From assembly GCA_963966185.1 (NCBI GenBank), contig CAWZYM010000104.1, positions 423,307-487,306 of the forward strand: DNA of 64,000 bases. Direction: 5' to 3'. Origin of the DNA: Rhabditoides inermis (lineage: Eukaryota > Nematoda > Chromadorea > Rhabditida > Rhabditidae). Below the pieces are notes generated by a model, which made no database searches, was not told the DNA's origin, and was given only the letters and a program-made list of their open reading frames with translations. A program made the translations under genes and the position numbers. Position 1 is the first letter of the stretch. Each line of letters starts with the position of its first letter. This document shows, piece after piece, positions 19,879-29,200 of this stretch.

Positions 19879-22800
19879 TCAGCGGGGACATAAAGTTCTG
19901 AGATTTCAGTTCCAGAAAAGGAATGGGAGGTCCGTTCTATGAACGTGTCCGACGGGGTTTTATCGATGATTAGCGCGTCGCAAATTGTCATATCTTTATA
20001 GACTGTAAAAGGTGTTTTGCTGGGATTTACGATAAGAATTTTGGGGCGGCCATTTTGGTAGAGTGCGGGTGACACGAGCAGACCCGCGTCAGTGAGAGAT
20101 TTGCGCGCATTTGTGGACATAAACAGAGCGTCTACTGGTTGCGATAGACTGGCTTCGATGAATTTCTCGGATTCGCCAGGTATGCATTGATTGGAAGTGG
20201 AAACAATCCGGGCTGAGCAAATAGGCTCGGGAGGGGGCACGGGTAAGTTATCGCAATTTATGGCAAAAATAGGAATGGACTCTTCGTCAAAAACTAGGCG
20301 CCGCTGTCGATAATCTATGCGCCACGGGGGAAGCTTGGCGAGCAGGTCGTTTCCAAGTATAATATTGTACGCGCGAACGCCTTTGCCAGCTGCTACGTTA
20401 CTCGAGAATTGTACTTTATGTTTGAGCATAAATGAACCTATGCGAATAGTCACCTCGGCCGAGCCGGCCATAATTACCTCTGTACCTGATACGCCTGTTG
20501 CTTTTTCTATGCGCGGGGGGTCAAAATTAAATACGCCCAGTACGGCGGCGAGAGAGGTGTTCGCTATCGTAATCCCGGCGCCTGTGTCTACGAGTGCGAA
20601 TACATCTACATTATTTATGGTGGCGCGGACTTGCGATAGAAAGAAGGATTCGGATTCGATGTTGAGGACAGAGAGACCAGGTTGAGAAGGTGAGTTGCGC
20701 GATAAGCCATCAGAGCAAGAGGCATGGGAGTTTGGAGAGAACATGGGCTCAGAGAGAGAGGCAGAGTGTGATGTAGACGCTTCAGAGACAGCGCGATCAG
20801 GTGAGAGGGGCGCAGAGTGTGATGCACGCCCATCGGAGATAGCGCGGGTATGTGAGAGGGGCGCAGAGTGTGATGCGGACGGGTCAGAGACACGGGAAGG
20901 CGAGAGAGGCGCGTTCATTACGGGCAACACGACAAGTTCCATCAAATCATCGGAAATCTCGGAAATAATGGGCGACGAGGCAGAGTTATGATTCGACACT
21001 GGAGAAATGGCGAGCGGATATGGAGGTGGAGGTGTGATTGCGCGATAAGCGACAGAGAGAGGATGAGGCGCGCCGTTGATAGAGTGCGAATTGATGTGGG
21101 AGACAGATGCTGGAGCGGTGCGGAAGTGCGAGAGAACGCGAGTAGAAACAGAGTCGAACGGATTAAGATTCATAGCGATATACCAAGATAATAGAGATAA
21201 AACGCAGTTAGCGGAGACAATTATGCAACATAGAGAGACCCACATATCGAACCATGACAAATGCAACAGCGGAAGCGCGAACCATTTGTGCTCACCGTCC
21301 TCTTTGGTGGCGGCTCCGGTGGCGAGCTCGTGTCCCTCTGGCTCTGCGCTCGTCCAGATTTGCTGCAACACAGGTGGGATTAATTCGGATATGTTGGTAA
21401 TCATAAGGTTATGAAAAATAGTTAGTGGAATCGGTTCGGGTGAGAGGCTGCTGCCGGCGGCGCTAAAAAGTGGGCGGGACTTGATGGCTACAGTACTCCA
21501 CTCGCCGCTGATTGGGTGGAAGACGGAGGCGGATTTGTTTATCAGACCTGTAATGACCGGGTTTACCGTGCTGCAATCTACAATTTGGGAAGAGAGGAGA
21601 ATCGCTTGAGACAGAGGGTCATAAAACGCGGAAACATTGTGACCATCAAGGGTGACTATGGCCGCGGGATGTGCGTGGCACTGTCGTGGTTGAAAAGGGA
21701 CGAGGTGGGTCTGGCCGGGGGGAATGAGCAAACAGCTGCGTACTCTGACTACGTGTGCTCCTACAGTATCTGCCACGATATCGGTGCGTCCTGAGAGGGA
21801 CCGGAGGAGGGCTGTGGGGTCGCTGACTAGACTGGCGGAGACAGCCGTGGCGAGCGTGCTGATTCTATCGCAAAGCGCATTGCTAGTCTGGCTGAACATG
21901 TGATAGATGTTGAGGGATTGATCTACCTCTACTGCGAGTAGCTGCGCGGCTAATTGGTTAGTGCTGGCATAGGCTGCTTCTGTGCTCCTTGTTTTGCGAT
22001 TTTTGACTATGATACCGTAACCCTGGTCAGTGATTGTGAGGGATCTACTGCAATCCGACAATGATCTACTCTCGTTTGTCCAGCTCAAAGCAAATTCTTT
22101 GTTATCTGAGATCCACACGGGTGTCATTCTAGTTCCCGACATGTACTGAACCGGAACGAACTTACAGTGCTCCTCCTTTTCGGGTTCCCATGTGACGGCC
22201 GATCCGTCGGGCAGTGAGCAATGACCTGTCTCGTATGCGCATTCGTCTGCCCCTGGAAATGAGGCGATTGGGTAATCTTCACTCGCGCGCTTGTAAATCT
22301 TGCTTTTCATAAGTACACAGTTAGTAGTTGTAATTGAATAGTCTCGGCAGCAGCCGAAAGGGGCAGAAGGCCAATCGATTATGAGGGGGTGGAAAGTCCC
22401 CCACATCTCACTACGCTGTGACATTTCGCCAGCGGCGCACCGCTTGTGTTTCCACATTAGACGGCATTCTTCTATCGTTACCGCGTGCAAAGTCTCGGAC
22501 CTTTCAATCGATCGTGCGCCAAAGAAATTGATTCGGAAAGTAGCGGTCTGAGAGATAACCTTGCAATCGTACGCGTCCGACTCGTACTGCTTGGTGTTTG
22601 GGCGCAGCAGGAGTAGGGATAGCGGTTCCGCCAGCGCCGACGGGTCCGGCAGGAGGCGACTGCAATCGTAGTTTGTGGGGATGTGGACGAATTCGGCGCC
22701 CTGGCTAGGGCAAGAGAGAGCAGACAAAGAGTGGGAGGTGGATGTTGCAGTGCCAATAAGGCAGACAAAGATCATGAGAGATGCTACTGTATATGAGAAA

Positions 22801-24398
22801 CCACTGCCTGGAGCGAGGCTGAAGTTTCTATCAGCCAATTCAGTGTTACGTGCCAGAAGGGCTTCACATCTTGCCTGAGTTTCCGAGAGCTCTCTCCTCA
22901 GGCGGTCTTCTTCAAACGAGCCGGCCGCGGGCTGAAATGTGTTGTGGTCGAGTGGAGTGGAGGGGATTGGCGCGAGCGAGTTCACCTGTTGGTTCTGGAA
23001 TTGGGGTTTTCTTACATCGGAATTTATACGAGGAGAAGGACAAAATTTGGAAATGTGTCCGATACCTTTGCAATTAAAACATGTGACTCCGCTGTTACGC
23101 TGGGGGGGACCCTGACTCGGTGCCTGATTGCGCTGCGCCTTCTCATTGTCAGCTGCGCGCTTGCGGCACTCCGAATATGTATGGTAGCGTCTGCTACAGT
23201 AAGAGCATACCGGGACTTGCGAATCGCGAGAAGGCTGGATTTGCTGTGAACTAGCCGCAGAAGGCGGTTGTGTCGGTTGGTTGCTTGCGGCTGAGGGTCG
23301 GAACGCGTTCACCATCACGTCGCTTGCGGGGTCAAGTATACGGTCAGCCGCGGCCTCTGCCAGCCATGCTTCTACTTCGATGGCTTTGTTAATCGCGGCT
23401 TGGAAGGTGGTGGGGCTCGACATGCGCACGTAGTACTTGATGTCTCTACGCAGACGTGACACAAATTCGGACAGCATTTTGTTCTTGAACTCGTCAGGGG
23501 TTGTGGTGGCTCGCACTAGTCTCAGCAGTTTCTCCGTATAGCTAGTGACTGACTCGCCTACAGATTGTTTATATGCCGATAAGGCCTGCTCCGCTACGGC
23601 GCGCTGAGTGGGGGATTCGAAGAATTCGGACAAGTGCTTAAAAAGCTCGTCGTAGTTGTTCTTTTTCGAGTCGTCTAGTTCTTCTGCTTTTTCGCGCGCA
23701 ATTCCATCCAAATTCAAAAGTAGGTACCTGGCCTTTTGTTCCGACGAGAGAGAAGGCGCCCGAAAGTTCATGACGTCCTCCAGTTTGCGGCGCCACATGG
23801 AAAGTTGTTGATGAGGAGCGCCGGTAAACGGGGCAATCTTCTCCGCAAAGTCATCTAGCGCGTTTATGGAGATCGCTGGAGTCACGGCGGCGACTCGAGT
23901 CGATACTTCCTGCAAAGAATTGCTAAGTCTCCTGTTCATAGCGTCTGTTTTGCGGGTGAGGTGGATGAGGACCTGTCCACTAGTGTTAGACGAGCAGTGC
24001 TGCACTGCGTTCAGAGCCGTGACTACTGAGTCGCGCAGCTGCCTACCGTCTCGCGCGAACAAGGATGCAGTAGCGTCCAGATCTGTCAGTGTGCCTTTCA
24101 CCATGTCTATATACCTGGTAGGTTTTGGGATTACTACCTGACTTGCGGGGCGCGACGCCTCGGCGTCTTCCTCGCCGGACTCGGATGTCTGCCACGAAGT
24201 GGAGCCGAGGCTGGAAATGTCTGACTCATTATGACTGGAAGAGGGGCCACCGGCCGGGGTGTTATTGAAAGAGGCAGAAGCCTGGAGGTTGTTTGAAACA
24301 GAGGCAGAAGCCAGGGGATGGGTATCAGTAGTGGCAGAAGCCGTGATGTCACCAGGGGTTGCTGGAGGCAGTTTGGGAGGGTCTCCCGAGTTACTCAT
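19467..24398 (-). CDS. Retroelement ORF1: Gag / envelope-like glycoprotein / aspartic protease polyprotein, 1643 aa
   Basis: The start is taken at the ATG of MSNSGDPPKLPP (24398); the upstream open frame to 24782 is low-complexity leader. Residues about 150-330 resemble a Ty3-type capsid domain. Two CCHC zinc knuckles follow, CSYCSRRYHTYSEC (23208-23164) and CFNCKGIGHISKFC (about 23085-23042). A short coiled coil leads to a hydrophobic segment (SYTVASLMIFVCLIG, near residue 535). Then come about 500 residues with some 16 cysteines, several N-glycosylation sequons, a minimal furin-like RKTR site and a C-terminal membrane segment (near 21230): an envelope-like layout. After Ser-rich repeats (SHSAPLS, 20700-20900) comes a retropepsin with LVDTGAG (about 20600) and IILGNDLL (about 20350). 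Polymerase should follow but does not; the last 110 residues are a Pro/Thr shadow of ORF2. Canonical order is gag-pol-env, so glycoprotein before protease is unusual. Confidence 0.85.
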   Translation of the reverse strand: MSNSGDPPKLPPATPGDITASATTDTHPLASASVSNNLQASASFNNTPAGGPSSSHNESDISSLGSTSWQTSESGEEDAEASRPASQVVIPKPTRYIDMVKGTLTDLDATASLFARDGRQLRDSVVTALNAVQHCSSNTSGQVLIHLTRKTDAMNRRLSNSLQEVSTRVAAVTPAISINALDDFAEKIAPFTGAPHQQLSMWRRKLEDVMNFRAPSLSSEQKARYLLLNLDGIAREKAEELDDSKKNNYDELFKHLSEFFESPTQRAVAEQALSAYKQSVGESVTSYTEKLLRLVRATTTPDEFKNKMLSEFVSRLRRDIKYYVRMSSPTTFQAAINKAIEVEAWLAEAAADRILDPASDVMVNAFRPSAASNQPTQPPSAASSQQIQPSRDSQVPVCSYCSRRYHTYSECRKRAADNEKAQRNQAPSQGPPQRNSGVTCFNCKGIGHISKFCPSPRINSDVRKPQFQNQQVNSLAPIPSTPLDHNTFQPAAGSFEEDRLRRELSETQARCEALLARNTELADRNFSLAPGSGFSYTVASLMIFVCLIGTATSTSHSLSALSCPSQGAEFVHIPTNYDCSRLLPDPSALAEPLSLLLLRPNTKQYESDAYDCKVISQTATFRINFFGARSIERSETLHAVTIEECRLMWKHKRCAAGEMSQRSEMWGTFHPLIIDWPSAPFGCCRDYSITTTNCVLMKSKIYKRASEDYPIASFPGADECAYETGHCSLPDGSAVTWEPEKEEHCKFVPVQYMSGTRMTPVWISDNKEFALSWTNESRSLSDCSRSLTITDQGYGIIVKNRKTRSTEAAYASTNQLAAQLLAVEVDQSLNIYHMFSQTSNALCDRISTLATAVSASLVSDPTALLRSLSGRTDIVADTVGAHVVRVRSCLLIPPGQTHLVPFQPRQCHAHPAAIVTLDGHNVSAFYDPLSQAILLSSQIVDCSTVNPVITGLINKSASVFHPISGEWSTVAIKSRPLFSAAGSSLSPEPIPLTIFHNLMITNISELIPPVLQQIWTSAEPEGHELATGAATKEDGEHKWFALPLLHLSWFDMWVSLCCIIVSANCVLSLLSWYIAMNLNPFDSVSTRVLSHFRTAPASVSHINSHSINGAPHPLSVAYRAITPPPPYPLAISPVSNHNSASSPIISEISDDLMELVVLPVMNAPLSPSRVSDPSASHSAPLSHTRAISDGRASHSAPLSPDRAVSEASTSHSASLSEPMFSPNSHASCSDGLSRNSPSQPGLSVLNIESESFFLSQVRATINNVDVFALVDTGAGITIANTSLAAVLGVFNFDPPRIEKATGVSGTEVIMAGSAEVTIRIGSFMLKHKVQFSSNVAAGKGVRAYNIILGNDLLAKLPPWRIDYRQRRLVFDEESIPIFAINCDNLPVPPPEPICSARIVSTSNQCIPGESEKFIEASLSQPVDALFMSTNARKSLTDAGLLVSPALYQNGRPKILIVNPSKTPFTVYKDMTICDALIIDKTPSDTFIERTSHSFSGTEISELYVPADPPTPLPLIATLSHHAYPPFPSPSPPTPPTATRPSPRTPRPPPPHPPTPSMLKTTPHTPSPSKRPPSTPKPHPTPNATCRPRRAPRTTLTIRPPSSTTPRATTQLRVLCPRLTRTHEPFRTSLSGAPTSSRKPDPPA

Positions 24399-25468
24399 GG
24401 CGGTGCGAGGATACTGTATGTAGCTGAAACAGAGATGACGGTGCGAATGCGAGGCTTTGTTGCGAGAAAGGGACGCGTAAGAGACGAGAGCGAGTGGGGG
24501 GGAAGAGAGTGCGGATGGAGAGAGCGCGGTGAAAAAAAGGATAGTGGGGGGAGAACGGATGGGTGTGAGGATACAGTATTTGGTTGAAACAAAAAAAACG
24601 AGGCGCTGCGAGCGAGAGAAATGTGTTGCGAAAGGGAACGGGCGAAAGCAGAGAGCGTGTGGAGAGGAGAGAGTGCGGAAGGAGAGAGCGTGGTGTAAAA
24701 GGGATATCGGGGAACTGTCGTGTTGTGAGACTGTGAGGCGCTTTCCAATGGGCTTTTCGTGTTGAGTGGTATGTTTACGCAATGTGGCTTTCGTGCTATC
24801 GCATTATGTTGCGCGGTGATACAGTATCTGGTGTCGTTTTCGGGCAGATGTGTAATGGGACTGTGCGGCTCGACGCGGATTAGATCGAGAGAGGACTCAA
24901 GGGTCAGAGGGAAGGGTGGCGAAAAGCCGACGCGAGAGTGAATTACCGCGGACGACAGGCGAAACTTGAAAAGCGGACGTAACAAACAGACAGCGGGCGC
25001 GCTATGGAACGGCAGTAGAGTCGCGAAAAGCGGAGATAATTCTGACTACGGAACTGTAAAAAGTGCTGAAAAAGCAACAGCGGGTTCGCTGCTCGCAACG
25101 CTGCACACGCTGCTCAAAAACCTCGAAGGCAGGGGTCAAACATCCTACCGCGTTCACAGGGGTCACAACATCCTGTCTCTCATGTATGGGGGTCGTTCAT
25201 CCCATGTCTACTCGAACAGTGGCCAACCACTCCGCTCGGGGAGTGGGTTTACTACTACGTACTGATGGGGTCGCCATGCCAATACGGGTCAAACTTCAAA
25301 TGCGGTGCAAAAAGCACTCTTCTCGGAACAAACGCGCAATCTGCCGGTGGGGTGTGTGAAGAGAGGGTGAAATGCCAACGTTTGCGCGGGAAGCGGTCGC
25401 TGGACCAGAGAGACAGAGACCCGGGAGGAGAGAGAGAGAGGGGTGGAAAGTCTTATTAAATAACAATA
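24399..25468 (-). other. Retroelement leader region
   Basis: About 1.07 kb between primer-binding site and Gag start. It contains diverged direct repeats: units with GATACAGTATTTGG-like and GAGAGTGCGGAAGGAGAGAGCG-like motifs near 24406-24560, 24569-24720 and 24815. It is open in the Gag frame up to 24782 but has no plausible protein. It probably carries packaging or dimerisation signals, which cannot be identified here. Confidence 0.5.
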
Positions 25469-25486
25469 AGATGCTCGCTGCTACCA
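25469..25486 (-). promoter_or_regulatory. Candidate primer-binding site
   Basis: Directly at the inner edge of the 5' LTR the minus strand reads TGGTAGCAGCGAGCATCT, with the T shared with the LTR end. TGG complements the CCA end of a tRNA, as expected for reverse-transcription priming. The implied tRNA 3' end is AGATGCTCGCTGCTACCA; I cannot assign its amino acid. Confidence 0.6.
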
Positions 25487-26269
25487 GTAACTCATACCGC
25501 CACCTGGTCAAGGTGGGCGGCAGCGGAGTTGAACGTGGCTAGCACCTTGCCCAACACACACAAGAACACACACGTGATACGGCACGGAAAGGCGGCTTTA
25601 TCTAGAGAAAAGATGCAAAAAGCAAGAGCAGATGAAGTTGACGACGAAGGGGCTTGGTGGAGGGTTTAAATACTGTCGGTTGGTGGCGTGAGGATTTGCA
25701 GGAAGGGTGCAGGAAGAGTGCTGAGGAGATCGCCGGCAGGCGATTGTGGTCTGCAATGACAACAAATTAGCATTTGTCTCGGACAGGAGCGAAGTGATCA
25801 TGGGAACAGTGCGGAAAGTGATGCAATTGGATGTAGGTTGCTTGGTTTGTTGGTCTCTGAGGAATGTTGCCAGAAGGCTCTCTCTCTCTCTCTAACAGTC
25901 TGCCTGTACTCTCTCTCTCAGTGATTCACACATGATGTGACGCGCGGAAGAGAGGGGAGAGCGCGAGGATGAGAGATCCGAAGCACGTGCGATGCGCGTG
26001 TGGTGCGCGTGCGAAGCGCGAGGCTGGGCACATGTGATACGCGTGCGATATGCGTGTAATGCGCGTGTGCTGCGTGTGCGGTACATGAGCGAGGGCACAT
26101 GCGATGCGCATGTGTGAGAGATGATCCAGTGATGCGCGTGTGAGAGAGATGTATCAGAGATGCGCGTGCGAGAGAGACGAGTCATCGAAGCTCGCGTGCG
26201 CGACATGATAGCATCAGAGAGTGTTGCTTGAGAGCGTGCTAATTATCCGTGTGCGCAGCATACGTCACA
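25486..26269 (-). repeat. 5' LTR
   Basis: 784 bases, apparently identical to 17524-18307, which implies a very recent insertion. Its outer end follows AATAAAG of the C2 3' UTR, so it lies just downstream of C2 in the same orientation. Confidence 0.95.
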
Positions 26270-26298
26270 CTTTATTTTTTCAAGATATGGTTTAGAGT
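26270..26298 (-). terminator. C2 3' UTR remnant with AATAAA poly(A) signal
   Basis: The 3' UTR of C2 runs only 29 bases before the LTR. AATAAA lies at 26276-26271 and the duplicated target AAAG (26273-26270) overlaps its last three bases. In the uninterrupted copies C6-C8 the same AATAAA is followed by GTGTGCATTC (for example 48214-48209). Cleavage of C2 transcripts is now expected inside the LTR. Confidence 0.75.
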
Positions 26299-29200
26299 TC
26301 ACAGAGCAGGAGTAGTGTTTTCGTCTTCGAAGTCCTCTTCTCCGATGAGACGAAGAATCGCCTGGAACTTGTTGGAATCGCACGACTTGAGCTCAGCACG
26401 AGCAGACGACGTGAGAGTAGAAGTGGCAGTGGCGATGTACTCCAGAGAAGTGGACTCCTCGTAGAAATCGCCCACGCTGCACTCCGAATACGAATACGCT
26501 TGCACCTCGACCACCTGAAACGTAGTTCAAAGTGTGTCTCGTTCCATCAGAACAGTGCTTACCATGGTGACGAAAGAAGAAGCTTCAACCGAGAGCGACT
26601 GGCATGACTCGAACACCTCAACGTAAGCGGCAGCAAACTCGGAAGAGATCTGTTCCAGAAGCGCTTTGAATGCGGTAAGCGAGAACTGCGAACGCATTTC
26701 AAAGGCAATATAGATCTGGCTTTGTTGTTCAGCAGTCATATCCAGGAACACATTGTTGCACTCCACAGAAATCATTTCTGCAAACACAAAACTCAATTAC
26801 ACATTGTATGGATCTGATATACCTTGGAAAACGGGCGGAAGAACTGTGATGTCAACAATTTCTCCAGCCTCCTGGCGTCCGAGCAGCTGGATAGAAGTCG
26901 AGACTATAAAGTGGATTCATATTTTGGAAACGCATGTGAGACATACATTGCGACACACTGAAACATCCCTTGCACTTGGAAATGAGCTCTGTCTTAACAG
27001 AAACGTCAAGTGCCTCGAAAAGAGTGAAGAACTCCAGAACGGTGGAAGACTCCCATTTGGAGTCGTCACACTTCTTTGACTTTAGCTGCAATTCAAACGT
27101 TGTACCTGATTATAAAACTTGATGTTACCTCATTGAACAACGCTTGAACTTGGCTAACGTACTGCACATCAACAGAGTTGACGAAGATAAGCTCGAACGA
27201 GAGGATGTAAGAGGTGTATTTCTTGAAGACCATCTCTCCACAGTAGAACGCTTGCTTTGCGTACTGAACAAAATGTTAATGTGAGACCCTTGCTGAAATG
27301 CGTACATAGACGATAGACTTGGAGTCGTCTTCGTTGCAAGATCCATCCCACTCCTTTGACTCTGACTTTTCGTTCGAACCCGACTTGGATCCCTTTCCGT
27401 GCGAGCCGCTCTTGCTACCTCCGTGAAGCTTCTTCTTCTTCTTGTCTAGAACAAACACTATTTTCAGCATTCAAAAGATGGTAACCATGGTATTGATCGA
27501 AGAATCCGTGGCAGTTCTCCTTGGCCACCTTTTTCTCAGAAGGTGTGAGGAACTTCCATCCAATGTAGATCTGGGTGTTGAATGCCAAGTCGGCCTCCAC
27601 AGTAATGCTCTCTCCACACGCAAACTTGATCCACATGTCGCAGTTGTATTTGGTTAGGGTATAGAAAAAAGAGCCGACAGCGGTTCCGTTGGTCGCTCCA
27701 ATCTCCTCCATGAACGAAGTGTTGGTCACGTTGGCTAGCATAGGATTCATCAGTCCAAGCTGGATCAGAACACTGTTCACGTAAGTGTAGTACTGAAATC
27801 GGTTATCAGAAGATCATTGAAAACCATTATACCTCGAACTCGAACTTGAAGTAGTGGCTTTTGCCGGACAGGAAAATGAGCTGATACTGTTGGTCAGTGG
27901 ACAAACTGTTCCACGTCTCGTTCAGTTGGATGTCGATGAGCACTATAAAGAAGGCAAACACATGTAGTTTGTTTCTGACAAATGATAACTCACTCTGAAC
28001 AGACGATTCACACGAATCAACATCGATGGGATGGAATTCGATGGGGTTCTTAGCTTGCTCCCTGATCAGCGCGTTGACTAAAACACAAACAACTTTGATG
28101 TGTTTTCAATCGTTCGTCGCTCACATTCGTCGTAAGCAAACATGAAGTCCATCTTGTAGAAGAGTTCGATGCGGAGCTCCCAGTCAAGTTTGAAGAAGAA
28201 TTCATACAAAATGGCGTACTCCGGGGTCATCTCGAAATCAACCTTGACGGAGAAATCAGTGATCGTGGTGTTTTTGAGAATGTTAGTAATTGTGTCGCTC
28301 AGTTCGGGACAGAGAGCTGCTAGGAGTTGTGCGCGTGGCTCGAACACAGCATTCCACTTTTTGTAGTATCCCGGAGTTCCCATTGCAATGTTGTTCATCA
28401 GACTCCAGCCGATCGTGTTGTAGGGGAACGGGTTGTAGAATGTGACGAGGCTCTTCTTGGCACATTTCTCAACACTATAGAAGATGGTGGGAGCACAGTG
28501 AGCGAGACGCTCGTGGGTCTCGAAATCGAGCTCGCGAAGACACGAGTCAACAGCAGCCAGCACCTCAGACTCCATGAAGAAGTCAAACAGAGCCAGTTGC
28601 GAGAATGCGTAGTACTGCGCGGATTCAATCTGCAAACGATTAGGATCAAATGTCACTTGAAATCATTCATAATAAACACACCGTAGCTGTGAAAGTAGTG
28701 TTGTCCTGGACGTCACTGCTGAGGGAAGTGAAGAGGTTGAGCTCGAAAACTGCGGAGAATTCGACAGAGATGCTAGCAATAGCCTGGGAGATGGATGCAG
28801 CATCGAAGTACTTGTGCGAGTGGCACGAGAACACCACAAACAGTTGGCACTTCTGCTCGAAAGTCAACTCCATGTACGCATCGAACACATCCACGGAGAT
28901 GAGGGCTAAATGTGATATGTTGAGTTGCAATAGCTTGCAGTCCAATGTTCAATGTACCTTGGAAGACCTCGGGAATATCAGTGAACTCTACTGTCTCGTT
29001 GACGCGTCCTATCACAGCGATGATCGTTTGGACTGAAATTTGCCATAATACTATGATTTGTTGCTTTGGCAATTAAAAATCAGTGAACTCACACTTGTGC
29101 GGGTTGAAAAAGATGTCACAGTCAGCGACAATTTCAGACCTCACAGACACGTCGAGTTTCGCGACTTCTTGAAGGAATGCATAGACGTATGTAGTGGAGA

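Larger units (their letters stand above)
17524..26269 (-). mobile_element. LTR retroelement, Ty3/gypsy-like, without polymerase or integrase (8.7 kb)
   Basis: Two 784-base direct repeats bound the element, in TG orientation on the minus strand, with AAAG (CTTT on +) duplicated at both ends. The empty site is seen intact in the other type B spacers (for example 48201-48220), which fixes the boundaries. The internal region holds a primer-binding site, a leader of about 1 kb, one long ORF (Gag, envelope-like segment, protease) and an overlapping acidic ORF. Nothing in the 7.2-kb interior resembles reverse transcriptase, RNase H or integrase. The protease and Gag type suggest Ty3/gypsy (Metaviridae), but without polymerase the assignment is tentative. 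The element is in the same orientation as the array genes, downstream of C2 and upstream of C1. Confidence 0.92.

Noticed and set aside
24399..24782. Extension of retroelement ORF1 upstream to 24782
   Set aside because: It starts at a non-ATG codon and covers repetitive leader; the first ATG with Gag-like sequence is at 24398.
17524..26269. Complete infectious-type retrovirus or full autonomous LTR element
   Set aside because: No reverse transcriptase, RNase H or integrase could be found between the protease and the 3' LTR.
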